Source: Photobacterium proteolyticum (GTDB lineage: Bacteria > Pseudomonadota > Gammaproteobacteria > Enterobacterales > Vibrionaceae). From it: 64,000 nucleotides of DNA. Location: positions 114,792 through 178,791 of the forward strand of contig NZ_MJIL01000075.1 in the NCBI RefSeq assembly GCF_001939735.1, given 5' to 3'. A model generated the notes under the pieces. That model was not told where the DNA came from. It saw only the letters and a program-made list of their open reading frames with translations, and made no database searches. The position numbers and the translations under genes are program-made. Positions 54,938 to 63,918 of this stretch are shown piece by piece. The stretch's first letter is position 1. The number at the start of each line of letters is the position of its first letter.

Positions 54938-56779
54938 TTAATACAGGTATACAGCCCCTGAGTTAGGAGATGAATTCCCCCCTGCACCATCAGTAATACT
55001 CGAACTTTCACCGTGGGAACCGATAGCTAGCGTTCTACCATCAGAGCTAAGACTTATAGCATCACCAAAGCGATCAAAGCTCTTAGCCTCTAAGGCTTTC
55101 AGGTACGTACTCTGCTCCCAGCCCATATCACCATATGTGAAAACATAAACAGCCCCAGAAAAAACTTCTGAGTTATCCGACTCCCCACCTAAATGACTGG
55201 AGCTCTCGCTAGAGGCACCTACCGCCAACGTTCGGCCATCAGAATTCAAGCTTACAGAACGACCAAAATTATCCCACGCTTCAGCATTAGAGGCTTTCAA
55301 GTAAGACTGTTGAGCCCACCCAGCGGAATCGTTTGAAAACACATAAACAGAACCTGATAAAATTTCGGAATTATCATTCACGCCACCAGTGACGCTAGCA
55401 TCTTCACCAACAGCCCCTACCGCGAGTATACTTCCATCAGAATTTAAACTAACAGAATAACCAAAATAATCGGAACGCTCGGCATTTGAAGCCTTAAGGT
55501 ACGCTTCTTGTACCCATATATTTTCAAGCCGAGAAAAGATGTAGACGGCCCCAGAGTCACTTAATGAATAAGTAAAACCGGTTCTGTCTGAATCCTCACT
55601 GGGGGCCCCTACTGCCAATACACTTCCATCTGAGCTCAGGCTAATAGCCTTTCCAAATTGGTAAGAATATGAAGTAGTACTATCGGCATTAGAAGGTTTC
55701 AAGTATTCTTCTTGAGACCAACTTGCTCCGTTGCGTACAAATATATAAACCGCGCCAGAGTTACCTGACGAATTATCCGACTCCCCCCCAACAGTACTGG
55801 CATCTTCGCCATAAGCACCAATCGCGAGAATTCCCCCATCAGAACTCAAGCTAACAACCTCACCAAAAGAATCGTAGCTATCAGCATTTGAGGCTTTCAA
55901 GTAGGCCTGCTGAGTCCAAATATCCCCATTAAGATCAAAAATATATACCGCCCCAGAGTCTGGTTCTGAGTTTCCATCCGCCCCTTCATTACTCCCTGCA
56001 TCCTCTCCGGTAGCGCCAACAGCTAATGTGTTGCCATCAGCACTTAAACTAACGGACCGACCAAAATTATCCCCCTCCTCAGCATTCGACGCTTTAAGGC
56101 GCGCCTGTTGAACCCACAAAGAGCTTTCTTGCTTAAAAACATATACCGCACCTGAGTTCGATATTGAATTATCGGACTCTTTGCCATTGTAACTAGAGCT
56201 CTCCCTAGGGGCACCTACAACTAGCGTATCACCACTGGAGCTTAGGCTTACGGCGCTACCAAAGTTATCATTTTTATCAACATTAGAGGCCTTAAGATAG
56301 CCAATTGCAGCAAAGTAGGTTGATTGATCCATACGAACGATGTTACTTAGTGTTCTGTTACTCCCATTATGCGCGATAACAAAAAAATCTTGGTTCACTA
56401 ACTCCGAGGATAGCAATTCAGGTAACACATATTCTGTATTGGAAGTCGCAATGTTCGATTGAAGAACCTCACATTCATCATCTTTCGTCTGATCCTTGCG
56501 GCACAATGTATATGTCCCTGCATTGCTGCTAGTAGACCAAGAAAACTGAAATGCCTTTGCTCCATTAGTTGATGCATTAATTGAATGTAAATTAAACCCG
56601 CCAGGAATTAAATACACCTCAGAAGTTGACGTTGTCGTACTGGACGTTGGACCAGACTCAGGTTCTAAGCTTTGCGTTACATTAACCTCAGGAGTTGAAG
56701 TAGAACCGCCACACCCAGAAAATAAGAATGAAAAAGCAAAAGCTAAAAACTGATGTTTTTTAAAATAAGACATAACCAT
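54938..56779 (-). CDS. Seven-bladed FG-GAP beta-propeller lipoprotein
   Basis: 613 residues (611 if the ATG at 56773 is used). Signal peptide with lipobox-like FSGC, a Ser/Thr-rich linker, and a fibronectin-like domain to about residue 155. Then come seven repeats of about 55 residues, each with the pattern YLKASNA(D/E)xxDxFG, SLSSDGxxLAVGA, E(S/D)xS and SGAVY(V/I)F. The integrin-alpha-like FG-GAP propeller thus has exactly seven blades, with the D-rich turns that bind Ca2+ in relatives. It is likely a surface adhesion or binding protein. A paralogue lies at 62050. Confidence 0.83.
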   Translation of the reverse strand: MVMSYFKKHQFLAFAFSFLFSGCGGSTSTPEVNVTQSLEPESGPTSSTTTSTSEVYLIPGGFNLHSINASTNGAKAFQFSWSTSSNAGTYTLCRKDQTKDDECEVLQSNIATSNTEYVLPELLSSELVNQDFFVIAHNGSNRTLSNIVRMDQSTYFAAIGYLKASNVDKNDNFGSAVSLSSSGDTLVVGAPRESSSYNGKESDNSISNSGAVYVFKQESSLWVQQARLKASNAEEGDNFGRSVSLSADGNTLAVGATGEDAGSNEGADGNSEPDSGAVYIFDLNGDIWTQQAYLKASNADSYDSFGEVVSLSSDGGILAIGAYGEDASTVGGESDNSSGNSGAVYIFVRNGASWSQEEYLKPSNADSTTSYSYQFGKAISLSSDGSVLAVGAPSEDSDRTGFTYSLSDSGAVYIFSRLENIWVQEAYLKASNAERSDYFGYSVSLNSDGSILAVGAVGEDASVTGGVNDNSEILSGSVYVFSNDSAGWAQQSYLKASNAEAWDNFGRSVSLNSDGRTLAVGASSESSSHLGGESDNSEVFSGAVYVFTYGDMGWEQSTYLKALEAKSFDRFGDAISLSSDGRTLAIGSHGESSSITDGAGGNSSPNSGAVYLY

Positions 56780-56893
56780 TACACGCAGTAATAAAATGAA
56801 AATTAATACATAAGTCGTATGAAAAATTTGTTCAAGACATATACCCCCCCAATAAATGGACGATTCACTTCTGTTCAGTTTACGGGTGTTATG

Positions 56894-57951
56894 GGCCTTG
56901 TTGCGTGAATCAGTTTGAACTCTTTTCGAAAGTGACGATCTGATCGCTCATGTACCATCATTGCACTATGACATATGACAACCATGAGCAAGGCAAAGCC
57001 CCGTTACAAGACCATCATCTGAAAAGAGTATAACCAAGATCTTATCAACAGAGGTTCAATAACCTTCTGGATTGATGGGGAAGCGATATTGTCATGGGAG
57101 TGTTCCTCCCACCTTGGTGGATGTGGTCGAGGTAGTCATCCGATTTATTCATCACTACGGCATTGATGATTAAACGGTTATTCAACCTATCTTTTCGCGC
57201 AATGGAAGGCTTGACTAACTCGATACTGGCGTTAATGAATATGTCACTTCGTTGCCCAAGTTACTCTCGTATCAGTCGAAGAGCAAAGAGCGTTGATGTT
57301 TCAATCAAAATACCTGTTAGAGGTGAAATTCACCATTTAGCCATTGATGCTACTGGACTTAAAGTTTTCGGTGAAGGTGAACGGAAAGCCAAGAAGCATG
57401 GTGCCGAAAAACGGCGTTTATGGCGCAAGCTTCATCTTGCTGTTGATACTCATCAGGTTGTCAGTGCTGAGCTCTCACTTTCAACAGTTACCGATGATAA
57501 AGTTCTTCCTGAGTTATTGAAGAAAACTCATCGCAAAATCCAGTCAATATCAAGTGATGGTGCTTACGATACTCGGCGATGTTATCAAGCGATTAAGCGA
57601 AAACAAGCAAAACCACTCATCCCCCAAGAAGCGGTGCAGCATACAGGAAAGGGGGCACCCGAGAAATCAAGCTGTTGCCTGTCAACGCATTCATGGTAGC
57701 AATGAGCACTGGAAGAAAACATCGGGGTATCACTCGCGGTCGATATCCGAAACCGCGATGTCGAGATATAAACGTCTTCTTGGCTCAAGCTTGAGCCTAC
57801 GAGATTATGATGTTCAGATTGGCGAAGCCTATGCCGCTGCCCGAGCTTTAAATTAGTTGTCGAGCTTGGGCATGCCACAAACAACCAGAGTTGATTAACC
57901 AAAATCAGTGATGGCTTCGCTCGGCTTTATTTCTATTTACGCAACAAAGCC
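56894..57951 (+). mobile_element. IS5-family (IS903-like) insertion sequence, full length but inactive
   Basis: Terminal inverted repeats GGCCTTGTTGCGTGAAT (56894-56910) and the complement of ATTTACGCAACAAAGCC (57935-57951) bound 1058 bp, the length of IS903-type elements. A 9-bp target duplication, GGTGTTATG, flanks both ends (56885-56893 and 57952-57960). The transposase frame (from MSKAKPRYKT at 56984, via MIKRLFNLSFRAMEGLTNSI and SRRAKSVDV, to about 57856) carries several stops and at least one frameshift. Confidence 0.88.
56984..57856 (+). pseudogene. IS5-family transposase, decayed
   Basis: The N-terminal part (MSKAKPRYKTII) is followed by a TGA, and the reading frame then moves. The best-preserved stretch is 57163-57660 (MIKRLFNLSFRAMEGLTNSI..., with IDATGLKVFGEGE and SSDGAYDTRRCY of the DDE catalytic region). 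A second frameshift near 57650 puts the final SRYKRLLGSSLSLRDYDVQI in another frame up to 57856. Not functional. Confidence 0.82.
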
Positions 57952-57960
57952 GGTGTTATG

Positions 57961-58537
57961 GTAAATCCTCTTCTTAAGAGAGCTGGTTCATTGACTCTAA
58001 TACTAACTTCGTAACACTGAATCTTCCATAGATTACGTCCCTAAACGGTAGTCCGACTACGGCGGAAGCTAAGTAGCTGTAAGCTCATCGCATAATTGAG
58101 TTTCCATATACTATGCACATACCTCATTCAGCCAAACTGTTGTTCGAAAAAGATAAGGGGTGGGAGCAATGGAGGCACGCCAGTATTGCTGTGCCTCGCC
58201 CGGTTGCAACCACTTAAAATACCCCTCGAAATAAAAACCAGTAATATTTTCATAACAAAATGTAATTTGATTACCCGCGATTATCATTGTATTCATTTAT
58301 CATAAAAGGAAATGATATTAAAAATATTCAAGGGTACTAAAATAGTAGGAACAAAAATTAACAGGAATTTTAAAGTAATGATAAAATAATTCTTACTTCG
58401 TGAATTTTTCAATTCCTACTAGATACTTGCAGATATTGATTAATGAATTATTTCCCGAACTTTTGGTTCATTAAATGTGCTTTATGGTAAATCACGATCG
58501 ATAGAAACAATCACTTAACATATAGCTAGGTAAAGAG
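57961..58537. other. Gene-free A+T-rich interval in the IS island
   Basis: 577 bp beyond the IS5 target duplication, with no open frame I can support and no recognisable IS end. It must contain the promoter for the chemoreceptor gene. Confidence 0.5.
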
Positions 58538-58579
58538 ATGACTTCAGCATTTAATTTGGGTATCTATTTATGTTTTTAA
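58538..58579 (+). CDS. Possible 13-residue leader ORF of the chemoreceptor gene
   Basis: ATG at 58538 with AGG eight bases upstream opens [13 protein letters not shown], whose stop overlaps the chemoreceptor start by ten bases. Too short for homology; translational coupling is possible. Confidence 0.25.
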   Translation: MTSAFNLGIYLCF

Positions 58580-59670
58580 TCCGCAAACAAAAAAATAAAA
58601 ACATCGAAATAAAACAACTAATTGAAAAAGAGCGAGCACGGCACAAGCAAGAGGTTGACGCGCTAGTTGCGCAACTGGCCATAAATGAAGCTAACCTCCA
58701 ACAAGAAAAACAGTGTAATCATCTAGATTCAGCACTTATGGCCAGCCATTTACGTGGCAGTTCCATGTTAGAAAGTATTCGACAATGTTTAGCCACTAGT
58801 GCTCAAAATTTAGTGACTGAAAATGATGAACTTAAACAACTTGATGAGACGTTCATCCAAACCCATGATGCACTTTCACGTTTAGAAAATCGTGCTGAAA
58901 AGATAGGCCATCAAGCAAATAACAGTATGCAAGCAGCAGTGACTTTAGATAAGACCGCCGTCTCTATCGGCCAACTTGTACTGACTATCCAAGAAATCTC
59001 TGCACAAACGAACCTACTCGCTTTAAATGCAGCAATAGAAGCTGCACGTGCAGGTGAAGCAGGGCGAGGATTCGCAGTGGTTGCAGATGAAGTGCGGGCT
59101 CTCGCAAGTAAGGCACACGATGCCAGTGGAAAAATAGAAGACTTAGTCAACCAAGTCCTCAATCAGACCAATGAGATCAAAGCCACGATTAAAGAAAACC
59201 AACAGTGTGCTGAAGAGGTATCTGCATCATCCGAGCAAATTGATGCTGTGGTAACAGATGTATTGTCTAGATCTCAACACATGCAGAGAGTGATTAGCGT
59301 TGCAACTGCTCGTACTTTCTTAGACACAGTGAAATTAGATCATGTCGTCTGGAAAAACAATGTATACAGCATGATTGAAAAGCATGATTTCAATGCCACT
59401 GTCAACACCCATACGGAGTGTCGGCTCGGTAAATGGTATTTCGAGGGAGATGGCGCCAATCAATACAGTCACTTACCGAGCTTCAGTCAAATAGACCAAC
59501 CGCATAAAAAAGTACACGACTTGGGGCGCTTTGCCATTCAAGCAGGGGCAAACAATGATTACAACACGCTCATCCACCAACTGCATGCGATGGAGGATGC
59601 CAGCGAACAAGTCGCGGCAAAAATTGATCGATTGCTAGACGACATAATTCATGATGTGTCACCGAAGTAA
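58570..59670 (+). CDS. Soluble chemoreceptor with C-terminal CZB zinc-binding domain
   Basis: 366 residues, no transmembrane segment. A coiled coil (5-50) leads into a methyl-accepting signalling domain whose hairpin tip reads [20 protein letters not shown] (about 136-155) with the invariant [18 protein letters not shown]. Residues ~255-365 are a CZB domain: [21 protein letters not shown] and PHKKVHD supply the three His and one Cys zinc ligands. Cytoplasmic receptors with this domain (TlpD type) sense zinc or oxidants and steer taxis. It lies in the IS island without che neighbours. Confidence 0.87.
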   Translation: MFLIRKQKNKNIEIKQLIEKERARHKQEVDALVAQLAINEANLQQEKQCNHLDSALMASHLRGSSMLESIRQCLATSAQNLVTENDELKQLDETFIQTHDALSRLENRAEKIGHQANNSMQAAVTLDKTAVSIGQLVLTIQEISAQTNLLALNAAIEAARAGEAGRGFAVVADEVRALASKAHDASGKIEDLVNQVLNQTNEIKATIKENQQCAEEVSASSEQIDAVVTDVLSRSQHMQRVISVATARTFLDTVKLDHVVWKNNVYSMIEKHDFNATVNTHTECRLGKWYFEGDGANQYSHLPSFSQIDQPHKKVHDLGRFAIQAGANNDYNTLIHQLHAMEDASEQVAAKIDRLLDDIIHDVSPK

Positions 59671-59672
59671 AG

Positions 59673-60868
59673 CTGTTAAGTTCAGGGGCACACAAAGATC
59701 TAAAGGAAAAAGCCAGCTAAATGGTTAATGCCGAGCGAGCAGGCACTATGATTGCCTGCTCGCTCTTGAAGACGCGACCTCGCTTGAGTTAACCCATCGT
59801 ACAGTGCGGGGGGAGATGGGGCATACCACATCGAACATGCGCTCCAGAGTCATGCACGCGCGCTCCGTCTTGCTGTTTGCGCCGGATGAGCAACATGTCG
59901 TCGTGCTGATTGAGCAAGAACGCTGGACGAGAGGCCTACGGGCAAAATCAACGCCATGCGAGTCGGCCCTACGAAGAGAAAGAGAGCTATAAATGGGAGC
60001 GTGCCTCACGTGCCATGGAAACTCGTCTAGGTCCTGACATGGAAAGAGTTATCTCGGTCTGTGACCGGTAGGCTGACATTATCGAGTACCTGACCTACAA
60101 TGTCTCAACCATCAGCACTTTGTTGTTCGCTCTATGCAGAGCCGCTGTATCAAAGAAAGTACAGAGAAGCTTTACCAGTACCGCGGCTCCTTGAAGCGTG
60201 CCGATGTCAGAGCGGTCCAGGTCAGACAGAAAGGCGGTCGCAAAGCTCGCAAGGCAACTTGCGACGTTCGGTACGCGCCAGTGACGGTAAAAATCCCGGC
60301 CAACAAAACTGGCGAGCCTGTGCCGCTATATTACGTGGGTTGCCAGGAAAGCGGCAGCGATAACGGCCTTAGCTGGCATATCCTGACGTCAGAGCCCGTC
60401 AAGTCCAAGGAAGATGCGAAGCACATTCTGGACTACTACGTGAAACGCTGGTTGATTGAGGTGTTCCACAAGGCCTGGAAAAGCGGCGGCACCCAGATTG
60501 AAGATTTGCGGGTGGTGGTAGTACTGGCCTTCATCGCGGTACGGCTTCACCAACTGCGCTACCTCGGGCTCAACAAAGAAGAATCAGAAAAACAGAGCTG
60601 TGAGACGATATTAAGCCCACTGCGTGGAAACTCCTGTGGTCAAAACAGAGTAAATCAAAGCCGCCAAAGAAAGCCCCAAGCCTGTACTGGGCGTACATTA
60701 ATCTCGGAAAGCTTGCGGGTTGGTATGTGACTCAAAACGTAATGGCCTGGTTGGCTGGGAAAGGCTGTGGGAAGGATGGTTCATGTTTCAAACCATCCTT
60801 GAGGGTTACCTGTTAGCCCTCTGCCTGTTACACAATCGCGCAAGTTAGATTCCGATTTAACGTAACAG
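59673..60868 (+). mobile_element. IS4-family insertion sequence, decayed
   Basis: The right end is ATTTAACGTAACAG (60855-60868), 20 bp after the transposase stop. A likely left end is CTGTTAAGTT at 59673-59682, matching the inverse of the right end in 9 of 10 bases. At 1196 bp it is shorter than an intact IS4/Tn5-type element, consistent with an internal loss. No target duplication was found. Confidence 0.55.
59766..60848 (+). pseudogene. IS4-family (Tn5-like) transposase, decayed
   Basis: Recognisable parts are VLLFAPDEQHVVVLIEQERW near 59860, QVRQKGGRKAR near 60220, and YYVKRWLIEVFHKAWKSGGT with the catalytic Glu region near 60440 followed by AFIAVRLHQLRYLGL. The final GWERLWEGWFMFQTILEGYL is in another frame near 60750, ending at the stop at 60848. 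Several stops and frameshifts separate these pieces. The N-terminal third is missing or unrecognisable. Confidence 0.8.
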
Positions 60869-61160
60869 TCACTCAACGTACCAGAACAAGAGTAAAGCAA
60901 TCAAGACGATACCCTTAATGCTAATTCTGTTTGAATCTAGTGCTAAATATGTACTTATTCATGATCATTGTTGATGATTGATAACCAATAATGATCATAT
61001 ATAAACTTTTTCCCTTCTGGTTTTAGGTTTCGCATCAACAATCATTAATTTCTTATTTTTATGTTTAATATTAATTAATATCTATGTCAGTATAGTTTTT
61101 CTTGTTGCAGAGACCTAGCCAAAATTTAGGGCCCACCAATTGAGCCTGATTACTTTACTG
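60869..61160. other. A+T-rich gap between two copies of an IS4 right end
   Basis: About 290 bp without a gene. It contains an inverted repeat ATGATCATT / AATGATCAT near 60961-60997. It lies between the IS end at 60868 and the hairpin at 61161. Confidence 0.5.
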
Positions 61161-61189
61161 AGTCGCTTTAGTTTTGGCGGCTTTTTTTT
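61161..61189 (+). terminator. Rho-independent terminator
   Basis: AGTCGC / GCGGCT stem (one T-G pair) with a ten-base loop followed by eight T. It sits between two IS4-type ends; the gene it served has been lost. Confidence 0.65.
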
Positions 61190-61217
61190 GTCATAACATC
61201 ACGGCTTTTCACTACCA

Positions 61218-61231
61218 ATTTAACGTAACAG
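61218..61231 (+). repeat. Second copy of the IS4-type right end
   Basis: ATTTAACGTAACAG is identical to the end at 60855-60868. The homology of the following sequence to the intact BOF gene begins at the very next base (61232), so this marks the junction of an element that cut the BOF copy. Confidence 0.6.
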
Positions 61232-61232
61232 A

Positions 61233-61532
61233 ACTCAGTCTAGCATTAATTATACGGGACCAATCGATTTGGTCACTATCGCAGAATTGTCATAAAAAGA
61301 CAGTTAGTTTGAAGACCAGAGTTTTACGTTAGAAGGTTATATTATTAAGCAAGTCAATGATAAAACGTTCTTGTTTACAGGTGGTGTCGATGAAATTCCT
61401 GTAAACATTCGAGTTGATAAGGTTGAGTCTTTTTCTGATAAGGATAAAGTGAGAATTACTGGTGAGTATGAAAATGAATTTTTCTCAAAACCTCACTTTG
61501 ATGTCAAACGAATCACCTTATTTTCGATTTAA
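61233..61532 (+). pseudogene. 5'-truncated, stop-bearing copy of the BOF-family gene
   Basis: Nearly identical at base level to codons ~60-157 of the intact gene at 54131-54604 on the other strand. Two in-frame stops have arisen where the intact copy has Glu and Trp (LS*KDS*FEDQ). The remainder (SFTLEGYIIKQVNDKTFLFT, DKVRITGEYENEF) is preserved to the stop at 61530-61532. The first ~60 codons, including the signal segment, are replaced by IS sequence. Not functional as a secreted protein. Confidence 0.85.
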
Positions 61533-61560
61533 TCTACGTGACAAAAGTAAGCAATACAAT

Positions 61561-61589
61561 AAAGACCGTCACTTGGCGGTCTTTTTAAT
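61561..61589. terminator. Bidirectional terminator between BOF copy and recX remnant
   Basis: Perfect stem AAAGACCG / CGGTCTTT with an eight-base loop and flanking A and T runs on both sides. Half of the same element (ATAAAGACCG) survives downstream of the intact BOF gene up to 54093. Confidence 0.8.
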
Positions 61590-61860
61590 TTGATAGTAGC
61601 TCCATGATTAGGGTCATTGAGTGGCCTCTATATTAAAGATAACGGGCCTGCTTGGCCTTCTCTTTGGTATCTTCTAGCATTTCACCACCAAACTTCTTTG
61701 TTCTCAGTTCTTCCGCGAGTTCAAACCTGTCCACACCCAGATCTTCTAAAGCCTGTTCTATCGCAAGTGAGTCGAGTCCTTTTTGCTTTAGCTCTTGTTT
61801 AATGCGATTTAGTCCATGTCGTTTGTTAACTGTTTTCTGATTTCTTTTTCGATGAGTCTT
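61585..61860 (-). pseudogene. recX: recX-like C-terminal remnant
   Basis: Reading leftwards from about 61818 the frame gives HGLNRIKQELKQKGLDSLAI, EQALEDLGVDRFELAEELRT, KKFGGEMLEDTKEKAKQARY, L, then a stop (Gln codon changed to TAA) and YRGHSMTLIMELLSN before the natural stop at 61585. This is the third-repeat and C-terminal pattern of the RecA regulator RecX (KEKAKQxRYLQYRGF). The N-terminal half is absent. No recA is in the window. Confidence 0.55.
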
Positions 61861-62049
61861 GAGTCATCGAGCTAATGGTGTGAGACAAGACGCACCATCA
61901 CCGCATCACGATTTCATGTTATCTATACGCTTGGCCTGATAGTTGTTACTCCCTCTTTTTACCGGATCTAGCCACTGATTTTGCGGATAAAAAACGATCG
62001 ATTCAACGTTATGGGCACTTAACGCACTGAGAATGTAAGTTCAAATTAG

Positions 62050-63789
62050 ATGTTTTGTAAGAGGGACACACATTTTTTTTACTCTTTATCTTGTAAACAA
62101 GTTCGTTTTATAACTTTTTATAGCGGCTTAATTTTGAATAAAACCAATGCAATAATATTCTTTTTTTCCCTTCTTATGTTTGGTTGTAATAGCTCTACTT
62201 CAACGAACTTAACGTCTGATGAGACTTCAACGAGCTTAACGACTGAGAGTGACTCAGTCCCAAAGTCCTTTAATTTACAAGATATACGGGCGTTACCAGA
62301 TAAAACTAAGAGTTTTAATTTTAAATGGAGTGACTCTATTAATGCTGAAACATATCAAATATGCCGTCAAAACTCCGCATACTTTAAAAACTGTGAACCT
62401 ATTGGAGATGTGGTGTCAACAACGTCAAATGAGGTTTCAATTGATAATGAATTGTTGAATAGTGGTCTAGAGTTCTTCGTGATTGCTTCTAACCAAAGTG
62501 GTGAAATGTTAAGTAATCATATGACTATATCCCCTGATGAATTATTGGCTTCTATTGGCCATATTCAAGCTAAAAGAATACAGGATGCTATGGGGTGGGA
62601 TGTCTCTTTGAGTGCTGATGGAAACACCCTGGCCGTTGGGTCTGAAAACTATGTTTTTATTTTCAATAATTTAAATGATCAATGGCAAAAACATGCAATT
62701 CCAATCGAGGGGGGGAGTTCCACGGTTTCACTCAGTGCTGATGGTAATACTATTGCTTTTTATAACTCCCTCTCAGGTGAAGTTCATATTTATGTTTGTT
62801 CAGAAAACAAATGGACACGGCAAGCGATCCTCCAGGCTGATTATGTCGAGCCGAGTGATAACTTCGGCCTATCTCTGTCGTTAAGCACCGATGGTAGTAC
62901 TTTAGCTATAGGGGCTGACGGTGAGGACTCGAGCAGTATTGGCGTTGGTGGTGATATGGACAACAATGATGCAGAGAACTCAGGAGCAGTATACATTTAT
63001 TATCGAACGGAAAATTTATGGAGCCAGCAGGCTTACCTTAAGGCTTCTAATGCATTTTCAGGTGATCAATTTGGTTGGTCTGTTTCACTCAGCGGAAATG
63101 GAAATATTTTAGCTGTCGGAGCTATTGGGGAAAGTACTAATGCATATGGCTTTAGAGGAGTAGCATTTGGTCACGATCCACAGAGGTCTGGTGCCGTATA
63201 TATATTCGTTAGAAATGAAGATGATTGGGAGCAGCAAGCATCTTTCAAGACTGAATATCCACAGCCTGAAGATCTTTTGGGATATTCTTTGTCGCTTAGT
63301 GCTGACGGAGCTACATTAGCAGTAGGAGCAATAGGAGAAGATTCTAGTGATATAGGGCCAGGCGGTGACGATAGTAATCACAATGCCTTTTATTCTGGCG
63401 CTGTGTACATATTTACTCATTCGGCAGGGTCTTGGACTCAGCAAGCCTATATCAAAGCTTCCAATGCACAGAGTGGAGATAGTTTTGGCGCAGATGTGTC
63501 ACTAAGTGCCGATGGAACAATTTTGGCTGTAGGGGCGGAGGAAGAGGATTCGGATGCACAGGGCATTGATTCCGAGCAAGTAAATAATGATGCGGAGGAT
63601 TCTGGAGCTGTTTATGTTTTTCGGCGTCAGGGGGATGTATGGAGTCAGAGTTCTTATGTTAAGTCTGCAAACACCTTATCTTCGGAATTTTTTGGAGTGT
63701 CTGTTTCACTTAGTTCGGATGGTAATACTCTATCGGTAGGGAGTGATGTCAGTGGATCTGATGAGTTTGGTTCTGTTTATATATATTAA
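62050..63789 (+). CDS. Seven-bladed FG-GAP beta-propeller lipoprotein, paralogue
   Basis: 579 residues from the ATG at 62050. A lipobox (LMFGC) lies near residue 46, far from this start; a TTG at about residue 29 would give a normal-length signal peptide, so the true start is uncertain. After a Ser/Thr-rich linker and a fibronectin-like part, seven FG-GAP blades can be counted, the first two shortened and the last five full (SLSADGxTLAVGAxGEDSS, SGAVYIF). Same architecture as the protein at 54938 but clearly diverged. Probably surface-exposed. Confidence 0.8.
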   Translation: MFCKRDTHFFYSLSCKQVRFITFYSGLILNKTNAIIFFFSLLMFGCNSSTSTNLTSDETSTSLTTESDSVPKSFNLQDIRALPDKTKSFNFKWSDSINAETYQICRQNSAYFKNCEPIGDVVSTTSNEVSIDNELLNSGLEFFVIASNQSGEMLSNHMTISPDELLASIGHIQAKRIQDAMGWDVSLSADGNTLAVGSENYVFIFNNLNDQWQKHAIPIEGGSSTVSLSADGNTIAFYNSLSGEVHIYVCSENKWTRQAILQADYVEPSDNFGLSLSLSTDGSTLAIGADGEDSSSIGVGGDMDNNDAENSGAVYIYYRTENLWSQQAYLKASNAFSGDQFGWSVSLSGNGNILAVGAIGESTNAYGFRGVAFGHDPQRSGAVYIFVRNEDDWEQQASFKTEYPQPEDLLGYSLSLSADGATLAVGAIGEDSSDIGPGGDDSNHNAFYSGAVYIFTHSAGSWTQQAYIKASNAQSGDSFGADVSLSADGTILAVGAEEEDSDAQGIDSEQVNNDAEDSGAVYVFRRQGDVWSQSSYVKSANTLSSEFFGVSVSLSSDGNTLSVGSDVSGSDEFGSVYIY

Positions 63790-63874
63790 CTAAATAAATT
63801 TTAACCTGTTTTTTTATGTGATGTTTTGGTTCGTATTGAACATAATACCCGTAATGAACACTGAACTGTACACT

Positions 63875-63900
63875 GAAAGGTCGCTATCATGCGGCCTTTC
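63875..63900 (+). terminator. Hairpin after the second FG-GAP gene
   Basis: Ten-pair stem GAAAGGTCGC / GCGGCCTTTC with one T-G pair and a six-base loop, 85 bp after the stop. No uridine tract on the plus strand. Confidence 0.5.
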
Positions 63901-63918
63901 ACATACCTGAACTTTGAC

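Noticed and set aside
54938..56779. Internal repeats of the FG-GAP gene as a tandem DNA repeat or CRISPR-like array
   Set aside because: The periodicity is at protein level (about 55-residue blades) with diverged bases and an open frame throughout.
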